A stretch of DNA of 20,053 bases. Origin: CAWBCI01 sp963787195 (GTDB lineage Bacteria > Bacteroidota > Bacteroidia > Bacteroidales > JAGOPY01). Under the pieces are notes generated by a model that searched no databases, was not told the DNA's origin, and saw nothing but the letters and a program-made list of their open reading frames with translations. Location: contig CAWBCI010000085.1 in the NCBI GenBank assembly GCA_963787195.1, forward strand, positions 1 to 20,053. The letters run 5' to 3'. Of this stretch, positions 7,744 to 14,701 are shown in pieces. Positions within the stretch are counted from its first letter, which is position 1; every line of letters starts with the position of its first letter. A program made the translations under genes and the position numbers.

Positions 7744-7917
7744 TCATACATCGTAAACATCTTATACATCGTTTATATCGTTCTATCGAATATCGGATAT
7801 TGAAGCCCTTTCCACTTTTCTACCTGTTTTTTTTATTACACGGAGATCCACAGAGATAAAATGGAGTTCCACAGAGAGAATATTTGAAATTGTATATTGA
7901 ATATGTGCTATTTTAAA
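7744..7917. repeat. Dispersed intergenic element, copy B
   Basis: This is the homologue of 840-1061 in the same orientation. It contains TATCGAATATCGGATAT, GAAGCCC, a T-rich stretch, ACACGGAGATCCACAG, GGAGTTCCACAGAG, and a TATATTGAATA tail. It lies in the 436-bp gap between tyrS and upxY. The rest of that gap has no credible gene. Confidence 0.7.
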
Positions 7918-8020
7918 AGTAGGGCCATTGCTATCTATTAACGTGCTAATTACTTCTCTGCATCTCGTAAGCGGAATGCAGAGGAAAAACCCATTAGTTC
8001 GAAGTTCTTTTTCATAAACA

Positions 8021-8049
8021 TAAAAGTACAAATTGAAGCAGTACTTTTA
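8021..8049. repeat. Inverted repeat, possible terminator stem
   Basis: TAAAAGTAC and GTACTTTTA are perfect 9-bp arms around an 11-nt loop. The stem is AT-rich and has no long T tract of its own, so a terminator role for tyrS or upxY transcripts is uncertain. Confidence 0.4.
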
Positions 8050-8133
8050 GTCTGGTTTTATAGGGGGCTGGCCCAGGTATTGGGAAAAGTTATTGCTTAG
8101 TGCTGTAGTGGTTAATGGGTAATTTTATTGAGA

Positions 8134-8179
8134 TTTGGAATTTGTAATTTATTTGTTATTTGTCATTTGGGATTTGTTA
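8134..8179. repeat. Heptamer array (TTTGNNA family) overlapping the 3' end of upxY
   Basis: Units read TTTGGAA, TTTGTAA, TTTA, TTTGTTA, TTTGTCA, TTTGGGA, TTTGTTA. One unit is reduced to 4 bp. The stop codon and last codons of upxY lie inside the array. Confidence 0.8.
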
Positions 8180-8687
8180 TTTCAATCCTAGCTAACAGAT
8201 TCACAGGCACTGTTAACATAATACTCTGTCCAAGAGCGTCAATCTGTACCTTCATCCTGCTCTTGCCTTTTAACTGTATAAGTTCTCCGCTGAGGCCCTG
8301 CAAGGGGCCGTGTGTGATTTCCACCTTATCCCCCGGGGCATAATCTATTGCTTCATCAGGGACATAATCTTCCATTCCGATATAGTACTTGATGGCATCG
8401 ATCTGTACCTGCGGTATGGGCACGGCTTTGCCTTCGAAAGTGATATAACGTACCAGTCCCGGGGTGTTCAGCACTTTATAATAATCCTCAGGCTTAATAT
8501 ATACAAAGAGATAGGAGCGGAACAAGGGCTCTTCCACCCATTTTTTACGATCAGACCATTGTTTTAGGGTTTTTATTAGGGGAAGGAAAACTTCTATGCC
8601 CTTATTCCGGATTTCTTCGCAGGCTTTCTTCTCATTCCTGGAACGGGTATATATGGCGTACCAATGGGAAGTTTTCTCAGTTTTCAT
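8163..8687 (-). CDS. UpxY-family transcription antiterminator (NusG paralogue)
   Basis: NusG-like specificity factors of the UpxY type bind RNA polymerase and allow readthrough of the long surface-polysaccharide operons of Bacteroidota. The 174-residue protein has an NGN domain starting HWYAIYTRSRNEKKA (8-22), with FLPL (34-37) and EEPLFRSYLFVYI (52-64), and a KOW segment near 117-148 (PGDKVEITHGPLQG). It is preceded by a sugar-nucleotide epimerase gene but has its own -7 box 5 nt before the ATG. Odd points: upxY genes normally open a polysaccharide operon, whereas here nothing follows on the same strand before the convergent tyrS. The last five residues (ITNPK) are encoded by a heptamer repeat array. 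Confidence 0.88.
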   Translation of the reverse strand: MKTEKTSHWYAIYTRSRNEKKACEEIRNKGIEVFLPLIKTLKQWSDRKKWVEEPLFRSYLFVYIKPEDYYKVLNTPGLVRYITFEGKAVPIPQVQIDAIKYYIGMEDYVPDEAIDYAPGDKVEITHGPLQGLSGELIQLKGKSRMKVQIDALGQSIMLTVPVNLLARIEITNPK

Positions 8688-8691
8688 CCTT

Positions 8692-8699
8692 CAAAGATA
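8692..8699 (-). promoter_or_regulatory. -7 box immediately upstream of upxY
   Basis: TATCTTTG on the minus strand is an exact TAnnTTTG match in the 33-bp gap after the upstream epimerase gene. Four bases separate it from the ATG, so upxY could be transcribed on its own as a leaderless message. Confidence 0.6.
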
Positions 8700-8720
8700 G
8701 GGAAGAAAAATAAAGGCCTG

Positions 8721-9734
8721 CTATTTTTCACTCAGCGAATTCCAGTACCATTCACAGGCTTTTTCGAAACCTTTGCGGGCATCGAAACGGGGATTGTAAG
8801 CGATTTCTCTTCGTGCTTTTTCGATGGATGCCATGGAATGAGGAATATCTCCCGGACGCTCCGGCCCATAAACAGGCTCTATTTTGGCAATCTGTGGATC
8901 AAATTTTGACAGATTATCGCGCAATGCAATGAAAAGCTCATTCAGACTTATATTCCCTCCAAAGGCCACATTATAAACGCTTGCCCCTCCTGCCTGTGCC
9001 GGACTGATTGCAGCTCTTTCATTGGCATGCAATACATTGTCGACATAGGTGAAATCCCTGGAATAATTACCATCCCCGTTGATCACCGGGCGTTCGTGCC
9101 GGATCATCTGCTCGACCCATTTAGGGATCACAGCCGCATAAGCTCCTTTCGGGTCCTGTCTTCTTCCAAAAACATTAAAATAACGTAAGCCGGTAACTTG
9201 TAATCCGTAAATATCAGCAAATACTTTTCCGTATTTCTCTTTCACCAGTTTAGTGACGGCATAGGGTGAGAGAGGTTCTCCGATTTCTTCCTCAAGCTTG
9301 GGAAGCTTTTTGGAATCGCCGTAAACAGAAGAACTGGATGCGTAAACAAAGCGCTTTACTTTTGCATCGCGGGAAGCGATCAGCATGTTCAGTGTCCCGT
9401 TCACATTGATATCATTGGTACGGGCAGGATCTTCTATAGAGCGTGGGACCGATCCCAGGGCGGCTTCATGAAACACATAATCTACAGCTTCAGTTGCCTT
9501 TCTGCAAATCTCCAGGTCCCTGATATCACCTTCAATCAATTTAAAATTTTTATTTGAAAGAAAAGGCCCGATGTTTTTTCTGTGGCCGGTAAGGAAGTTA
9601 TCCAGGCAGATGACTTCATTATCATTTTCCAGGAAATACTCACAAAGGGACGAGCCTATGAAGCCCGCGCCTCCGGTAACCAGGATACGCTTTTTGCTAA
9701 GTATTTCAGGATAATCTGCCAAAATATAAATCAA
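8721..9734 (-). CDS. UDP-sugar 4-epimerase (WbpP/TviC-like), polysaccharide precursor synthesis
   Basis: This is an extended SDR that interconverts UDP-N-acetylglucosamine-type and galactosamine-type sugars, or their uronic acids, for surface glycans. The 337-residue frame has VTGGAGFIGS (19-28), DNFLTGHRKNI (45-55), GDIRD (69-73), HEAALGSVPRS (89-99), YASSSSVYGD (131-140), SPYAVTK (156-162, catalytic Tyr158 and Lys162), RYFNVFGRRQDP, and RPGDI near the C-terminus. The ALGSVPRSI and NVFGRRQ segments are typical of the WbpP/TviC group. The start is uncertain: no ATG lies between the upstream stop (9759-9761) and the Rossmann motif, so a TTG at 9734 or 9722 must be used. It is 41 bp downstream of cysN and probably cotranscribed. 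Confidence 0.88.
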   Translation of the reverse strand: MIYILADYPEILSKKRILVTGGAGFIGSSLCEYFLENDNEVICLDNFLTGHRKNIGPFLSNKNFKLIEGDIRDLEICRKATEAVDYVFHEAALGSVPRSIEDPARTNDINVNGTLNMLIASRDAKVKRFVYASSSSVYGDSKKLPKLEEEIGEPLSPYAVTKLVKEKYGKVFADIYGLQVTGLRYFNVFGRRQDPKGAYAAVIPKWVEQMIRHERPVINGDGNYSRDFTYVDNVLHANERAAISPAQAGGASVYNVAFGGNISLNELFIALRDNLSKFDPQIAKIEPVYGPERPGDIPHSMASIEKARREIAYNPRFDARKGFEKACEWYWNSLSEK

Positions 9735-9775
9735 TTTTAAAATAAAAGAAGCCGGAATTCAATAGGGTTCAATAC

Positions 9776-11056
9776 TTACACTATCATCCCCACGCCCACT
9801 GTATTATTGGTAGCTTCATCAATAAGGATGAGGCTGCCGGTCTGCCGGTTTTTCCGGTAGCTGTCGTAAAATACCGGTTTGGTGGTCCGGAGCTGAACCC
9901 TCGCAATTTCGTTCATCTTCAGGCTTGGCCCGTCTTTAATATGGTCCAGGGTGTTCACATCAATTTTGTAGGTGATCTCTTTCACCAGAGCACGCACTTC
10001 GGCAGTTGTGTGACGGAGATAGTATTTAGCGCCGGTATTCATAGGTTTGTCGCTCATCCAGCAAACCATCACATCCAGGTCCTGGCTCACATTGGGCACA
10101 TTATTTTCCTTCACGATCATATCCCCCCGGCTGATATCCAGGTCATCTTTTAATCGAAGGGTTACCGACATTGGCGGATAGGCCATCTCAAGTTCCTGGT
10201 CATAAAAATCGATGGATTCCAGGGTTGTCACAAATCCCGAAGGGAGGACTTTCACCTTGTCGCCTTTGCGGAATACGCCTCCTGCAAGCCGGCCGGCATA
10301 CCCGCGGTAGTCGTGGTAAGCATCGGAAATCGGGCGGATCACGTATTGCACCGGGAAACGGGCATCAATATGATTTTGGTCGCTGGCTACATGAATATTT
10401 TCCAGGATATATCTCAGTGTGCCCCCGCCGTACCAGGGCATATTGGTGGAATGTTCCACTACATTGTCGCCATTCAGTGCGCTGATAGGAACAAAACGGA
10501 TATCCTTCACGTCCAGCTTGGCGGCAAAAGCCCCGAATTCATGTTTAATGCCCTCATAAACTTCCTCGCTGTAATTCATCAGGTCCATTTTATTGACGCA
10601 GACGATGAGGTGAGGAATTTCGAGCAGGGATGAGATAAAGGCATGCCGGTGTGTTTGTTCGGTAACCCCGTTGCGGGCATCGATCAGGATGATTGCGGCA
10701 TTAGCTGTAGATGCCCCGGTAACCATATTCCGGGTATATTGCACGTGCCCCGGCGTATCGGCAATGATGAATTTACGTTTTGGAGTGGCAAAATAGCGGT
10801 AAGCCACGTCTATTGTAATCCCCTGCTCCCTCTCCGCTCTTAAGCCATCAGTAAGAAGGGCGAGATTAATATGTTCATTCCCTTTCCGGATGCTGGCCCT
10901 TTTAACGGCTTCAAGCTGGTCCTCAAAAATAGACTTGCTGTCGTATAACAATCGTCCTATGAGGGTGCTTTTTCCGTCATCAACACTCCCGGCCGTTGTG
11001 AAGCGCAGGAGTTCCATATCAAGATATGCTTTGGATGAAAATTCGTTTTCAGACAT
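9776..11056 (-). CDS. cysN: Sulfate adenylyltransferase subunit 1 (GTPase)
   Basis: CysN is the regulatory GTPase of ATP sulfurylase. GTP hydrolysis drives formation of adenosine 5'-phosphosulfate from ATP and sulfate by CysD. The 426-residue protein has the P-loop GSVDDGKST (23-31), DGLRAEREQGITID (70-83), DTPGHVQYTRNM (100-111) and NKMD (155-158), followed by two beta-barrel domains as in EF-Tu-like GTPases. It lacks the C-terminal APS kinase domain of fused NodQ-type proteins, which fits the separate cysC upstream. It starts 24 bp after cysD and lies in the same transcription unit. No Shine-Dalgarno sequence is seen. Confidence 0.96.
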   Translation of the reverse strand: MSENEFSSKAYLDMELLRFTTAGSVDDGKSTLIGRLLYDSKSIFEDQLEAVKRASIRKGNEHINLALLTDGLRAEREQGITIDVAYRYFATPKRKFIIADTPGHVQYTRNMVTGASTANAAIILIDARNGVTEQTHRHAFISSLLEIPHLIVCVNKMDLMNYSEEVYEGIKHEFGAFAAKLDVKDIRFVPISALNGDNVVEHSTNMPWYGGGTLRYILENIHVASDQNHIDARFPVQYVIRPISDAYHDYRGYAGRLAGGVFRKGDKVKVLPSGFVTTLESIDFYDQELEMAYPPMSVTLRLKDDLDISRGDMIVKENNVPNVSQDLDVMVCWMSDKPMNTGAKYYLRHTTAEVRALVKEITYKIDVNTLDHIKDGPSLKMNEIARVQLRTTKPVFYDSYRKNRQTGSLILIDEATNNTVGVGMIV

Positions 11057-11080
11057 ATTTATATTCTGAGCTAAATCTTT

Positions 11081-11995
11081 TTAAAAATAACCTTCTTTTT
11101 TGCGGTCTTCCATAGCCGATTCACTTCTCATATCATCGGCCCTGCCGCCTCTTTCGGTAACCCTTGTGGCGGCAATTTCCTGTATGATGTCTTCCAGGCT
11201 GGTAGCTTCGCTCATCGTCAGTCCGGTACAGGAAATATCCCCGATTGTCCTGCAGCGTATCCTTTTTGTAACAACCTGTTCGGAATCCCTTTTCAGCATG
11301 AAAGGGGCATCGGCAAGCCATACGCCGTCGCGCAGAAAGACCTGTCTTTCGTGGGTAAAATAGAGATTGGGGATATCCACATTTTCCATGTAAATATATT
11401 GCCAGATATCCATTTCGGTCCAGTTACTGAGGGGGAAAACCCGGAAATGTTCGCCCATATGTTTGCGCCCGTTGAATATATTCCAGAGTTCGGGCCTTTG
11501 GTTTTTAGGGTCCCATTGTCCGAATTCGTCGCGGTGTGAAAAGAAACGTTCCTTGGCACGGGCTTTTTCCTCATCCCGGCGGCCTCCGCCTAAGGCTGCA
11601 TCTATCTTATATTTAGTAAGTGTATCAAGCAGGGTGTGGGTTTGTAAGAGGTTACGGCTGGCATCAAAACCGGTTTCTTCAACGGATTTCCCATTATCGA
11701 TGGCTTCCTGAACGGAGCCCACGATGAGCTGCACTCCGAGTTCTTTTACAAGTTCATCCCTGAAAGTAATGGTTTCTTCAAAATTATGGCCTGTATCAAT
11801 ATGGATCAGGGGAAATGGAATTTTAGCCGGCCAGAAAGCTTTTTTTGCCAGGTGGACCATCACTATGGAATCCTTCCCCCCGGAAAACAGTAAAGCCGGC
11901 CGCTCAAACTGGGCAGCTATCTCCCGGATCACAAATATGGATTCGGATTCCAGTTCCCTCAAGTGACTGAGATTATATTTAGGATTGGCAGACAT
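11081..11995 (-). CDS. cysD: Sulfate adenylyltransferase subunit 2
   Basis: CysD is the catalytic subunit of the heterodimeric ATP sulfurylase. The 304-residue protein opens with YNLSHLRELESESIFVIRE, then the PP-loop SGGKDS (38-43). Further features are HIDTGHNFEET, GGGRRDEEKARAKER and FPLSNWTEMDIWQYI, and it ends in the family-typical MEDRKKEGYF. Length is standard. It follows cysC by 70 bp and precedes cysN by 24 bp, giving the order cysC-cysD-cysN in the direction of transcription. Confidence 0.97.
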   Translation of the reverse strand: MSANPKYNLSHLRELESESIFVIREIAAQFERPALLFSGGKDSIVMVHLAKKAFWPAKIPFPLIHIDTGHNFEETITFRDELVKELGVQLIVGSVQEAIDNGKSVEETGFDASRNLLQTHTLLDTLTKYKIDAALGGGRRDEEKARAKERFFSHRDEFGQWDPKNQRPELWNIFNGRKHMGEHFRVFPLSNWTEMDIWQYIYMENVDIPNLYFTHERQVFLRDGVWLADAPFMLKRDSEQVVTKRIRCRTIGDISCTGLTMSEATSLEDIIQEIAATRVTERGGRADDMRSESAMEDRKKEGYF

Positions 11996-12065
11996 GGGTA
12001 TATGATATTTTGAATATTCTGATTGTATTATAATGTATGTTTGATAAATGAAGATAAATCAGCAT

Positions 12066-12686
12066 TTAACATTCTTCTGATTGATAAGTAATTTTTGGAA
12101 TGATGAATTCCAGTAATTTCTGAACGGAATCCTCAATGTTCATCCTATCGGTACAAATCTCAATATCGGGATCCTGAGGGCTTTCAAATGGAGCGCTAAT
12201 GCCGGTGAACATTTTGATCTCCCCCCTGCGTGCTTTGGCATAAAGGCCTTTCACATCCCTTTTCTCGCAAACTTCCAGGGGGGCATTTACAAATACTTCG
12301 ATAAAATTGTCCTTTCCAATGATATCAATGGCTAACTGACGTATCTGATTGGTCGGGCTGATGAACCCATTGATGGTGATGATGCCGCTTTCCAGGAAAA
12401 GTTTCGAAACTTCCGCAATCCGGCGGATATTCTCCATTCGGTCCGTATCCGAAAAGCTCAGATTATTATTGATGCCAGAACGGATATTGTCGCCATCCAA
12501 TACCTGAATAAAAAAATTCCGGGCAAACAATTCTTCTTCCAGATGTTTGGCTAAAGTAGTCTTTCCAGAGCCAGACAAACCTGTGAACCAAATGACTTTA
12601 GCCCTTTGATTCAGTTTCTTTTCCTTGGCCTCTCTTTTGAGGATCTTATGAAAGACCGGAAATATATTTTTATCTTCTTGCATCAT
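12066..12686 (-). CDS. cysC: Adenylylsulfate (APS) kinase
   Basis: CysC phosphorylates adenosine 5'-phosphosulfate to PAPS, the activated sulfate used by sulfotransferases or PAPS reductase. The 206-residue protein has the Walker A motif GLSGSGKTT (36-44), LDGDNIRSGINNNLSFSD (63-80), RMENIRRIAEV, and GLYAKARRGEIKMFTGI (147-163), all characteristic of APS kinases. The usual FISPYR is FISPTNQIR here. Two adjacent ATG codons (12686, 12683) are possible starts. It is the first gene of the minus-strand unit, and its leader contains a 20-bp perfect inverted repeat. No reductase genes follow, so PAPS may serve sulfation. Confidence 0.95.
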   Translation of the reverse strand: MMQEDKNIFPVFHKILKREAKEKKLNQRAKVIWFTGLSGSGKTTLAKHLEEELFARNFFIQVLDGDNIRSGINNNLSFSDTDRMENIRRIAEVSKLFLESGIITINGFISPTNQIRQLAIDIIGKDNFIEVFVNAPLEVCEKRDVKGLYAKARRGEIKMFTGISAPFESPQDPDIEICTDRMNIEDSVQKLLEFIIPKITYQSEEC

Positions 12687-12692
12687 TTGGAA

Positions 12693-12712
12693 TTAAAACA
12701 ACTTTGTTTTAA
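12693..12712. promoter_or_regulatory. Perfect inverted repeat in the cysC leader, candidate operator
   Basis: TTAAAACAA and TTGTTTTAA are 9-bp arms with a 2-bp centre. The centre is too short for a good RNA hairpin, so a homodimeric regulator site on DNA is more likely. It sits 6 bp upstream of the cysC ATG and directly abuts the next inverted repeat. Confidence 0.5.
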
Positions 12713-12734
12713 CTAAATTTGAGCGCAAATTTAG
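12713..12734. promoter_or_regulatory. Symmetric divergent promoter for the cysC operon and the permease gene
   Basis: CTAAATTTG and CAAATTTAG are perfect 9-bp arms around AGCG. Each arm contains TAAATTTG, an exact TAnnTTTG match: on the plus strand at 12714-12721 (toward the permease, ATG at 12886) and on the minus strand at 12726-12733 (toward cysC, ATG at 12686). The palindrome could therefore be two overlapping -7 boxes, an operator, or both. Confidence 0.5.
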
Positions 12735-12885
12735 CCTTTTTTTGTTAGAAATGATTAAATTGCGGCTAAGCAATGCAGCTATTAGTCATTAAGCCTTAGC
12801 TTTTAGTCTTTATATATTTATGACAGGAAAACAACTCAAAATTTCCTGAGTTAACATCAGAAAGTATACAGCCAATAGCCATTAT

Positions 12886-14673
12886 ATGACTTTCGACATT
12901 CTCATTGTAACCCTGGTGCTGATCTTCATTATAGTCTCACTTTATACCGAGATTGTGGGGCCGGCATTTACTTTTCTGATAGGGGTTATGGTGCTTGGAT
13001 TTTTCAAGATACTCACCCCGAAAGAGATCCTGAGCGGACTGGCGAATGAACAGATTATCGCGATTATCTTGTTATTGCTGTTGGGAGAGATTATACGCAA
13101 GACTGATATGATCGACGGGCTGTTTGACCGTATATTCCGAAAGGCTAGGTCCTACAGGGGTTTTATGGGTAGAATGACTTTCATTGTCGCAGCATTCTCG
13201 GCTTTCATGAACAATACTCCACTTGTAGCCATCATGATGCCTTATGTGCACAGTTGGAGTAAGCGCAATAAGATTGCCCCTTCCAAACTTCTGATCCCCC
13301 TTTCTTACGCCGCTATTTTAGGGGGTTGCACCACCCTGATCGGAACTTCTACGAACCTGATCGTAAACGGGATGGTGACCGACCAGCTGATCATCCCCGG
13401 ACTAAAGCCACTTCAACTTTTCGATTTCACTGTGGTCGGACTGCCCATGGTTTTTATCGGCTCACTTTACCTGGTACTTTTCGGAAATAAATTGTTGCCC
13501 TCACATACTGACGTGATTTCCGATTTTTCATCCCATTCCAGGGAATACCTCGTAGAAGCTCAAGTCAGGTCAAAATCTTCCATTATTGGAAAAACCCTTG
13601 AAGAAGCCCGCTTAAGGAACCTTCCCGGACTTTACCTTGTTGAGATCAACCGTAGCAATATCAGCCTGCCTGCCGTTTCACCGAATTTCAAACTGCAGTC
13701 GGGCGATGTGCTTGTCTTTGCCGGGGATACCGCTACCATTGCTGAAATGGTGAATTCAAACACCGGCCTGATGTTGACCCAGGTTGGGATGTTTACCAAA
13801 AAATCGCATACAGAAGTGCTGGAACTGGTGATATCACACAACAGTACCCTCATCAATAAAACCGTCAAGGATACAAATTTCAGGGCTAAATTCGACTCGG
13901 CTATACTCTCAATACACCGCAACGGAGAGAAACTTACGGGTAAGATTGGCGAATTGAAACTGAAAGCCGGGGATGTGTTGCTTGTACTGGTGGGGGATGA
14001 CTTCGCAGAACGGGCTTCCGATACCCAGGATTTTTACCTGATTTCTAAAATACGGGAATTCCGGAAACTGAAGTGGTATAAGGTCCTGGCCCTCTTCGGG
14101 GGTGTGGCCCTTGCTATCATAGCTTCTGCACTTGGCTACATTTCACTCTTTATGGCCCTCCTCATCCTGATGATCCTCATATTCCTGCTGAAAATTGCAT
14201 CTCCCAAAGACATCCCTAAAAGTATTGACTTTAACCTGGCCATCATTATAGCACTTTCCCTGGCCATTGGCACAGCCATGATCAAAACCGGCATGGCGGA
14301 TATGATCTCCGATTACCTGGTAAAAGCCTTTATTCCGTTTGGCCCGGTAGCTTTGTTAGGTGGAATTTTTATCATAACTAATATCCTGGCATCCTATATT
14401 ACGAATAAAGCCGCCGCGGCTATCATCTTTCCGATATCGGTCACCGCGGCCATACAGCTCGGTTTACCAACTGCACCCTTTATCCTGGTGGTTGCTTTTG
14501 CAGCGGCGGCCAATTTTATCACACCTATCGGCTACCAGACCAACCTCATGGTATACGGGCCGGGACGGTATAATTTCAAAGATTACCTGAAGATAGGACT
14601 CCCCCTGACCCTGATCTACCTGGTCGTTTGTGTGTTTATGCTGAGCTGGTGGTTCGGTCTGGGAGCTTTTTGA
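12886..14673 (+). CDS. SLC13-family (DASS) permease with two TrkA-C domains, probable sulfate transporter
   Basis: This is an inner-membrane anion symporter. The 595-residue protein has an N-terminal membrane half (about 1-205) with the NNTP motif (109-112) and GTSTNLIVNG (153-162). A cytoplasmic insert follows with two RCK_C/TrkA-C domains (about 212-290 and 300-385). The C-terminal membrane half (about 398-595) has ITNKAAAA (505-512) and TPIGYQTNLMVYGPG (546-560). The paired Asn-Thr motifs are the substrate and sodium sites of the DASS family. This layout with TrkA-C inserts is common in sulfate permeases next to cysD/cysN. The divergent position beside cysC supports sulfate as substrate but does not prove it; dicarboxylate or other anions are possible. 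Confidence 0.88.
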   Translation: MTFDILIVTLVLIFIIVSLYTEIVGPAFTFLIGVMVLGFFKILTPKEILSGLANEQIIAIILLLLLGEIIRKTDMIDGLFDRIFRKARSYRGFMGRMTFIVAAFSAFMNNTPLVAIMMPYVHSWSKRNKIAPSKLLIPLSYAAILGGCTTLIGTSTNLIVNGMVTDQLIIPGLKPLQLFDFTVVGLPMVFIGSLYLVLFGNKLLPSHTDVISDFSSHSREYLVEAQVRSKSSIIGKTLEEARLRNLPGLYLVEINRSNISLPAVSPNFKLQSGDVLVFAGDTATIAEMVNSNTGLMLTQVGMFTKKSHTEVLELVISHNSTLINKTVKDTNFRAKFDSAILSIHRNGEKLTGKIGELKLKAGDVLLVLVGDDFAERASDTQDFYLISKIREFRKLKWYKVLALFGGVALAIIASALGYISLFMALLILMILIFLLKIASPKDIPKSIDFNLAIIIALSLAIGTAMIKTGMADMISDYLVKAFIPFGPVALLGGIFIITNILASYITNKAAAAIIFPISVTAAIQLGLPTAPFILVVAFAAAANFITPIGYQTNLMVYGPGRYNFKDYLKIGLPLTLIYLVVCVFMLSWWFGLGAF

Positions 14674-14680
14674 AAAAACC

Positions 14681-14701
14681 AGGCTCCTTAGCCTTCTTTT
14701 T
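14681..14701. terminator. Bidirectional terminator between the permease and the small membrane protein
   Basis: AGGCT-CCTT-AGCCT forms a short stem followed by TCTTTTTC on the plus strand, and an A-rich run (14673-14678) precedes it, giving a T tract on the minus strand. It lies in the 14-bp gap of two convergent genes and contains the stop codon of the minus-strand gene. The stem is only 5 bp, so the strength is uncertain. Confidence 0.5.

Noticed and set aside
7783..8031. 82-codon open frame on the minus strand in the tyrS-upxY gap
   Set aside because: Most of it is the complement of the dispersed element copy B. No family resemblance or promoter was seen.
12735..12885. SAM or other sulfur riboswitch upstream of the permease
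   Set aside because: Only a weak GCTAAG/CTTAGC pairing was found. No conserved riboswitch core could be recognised by eye.
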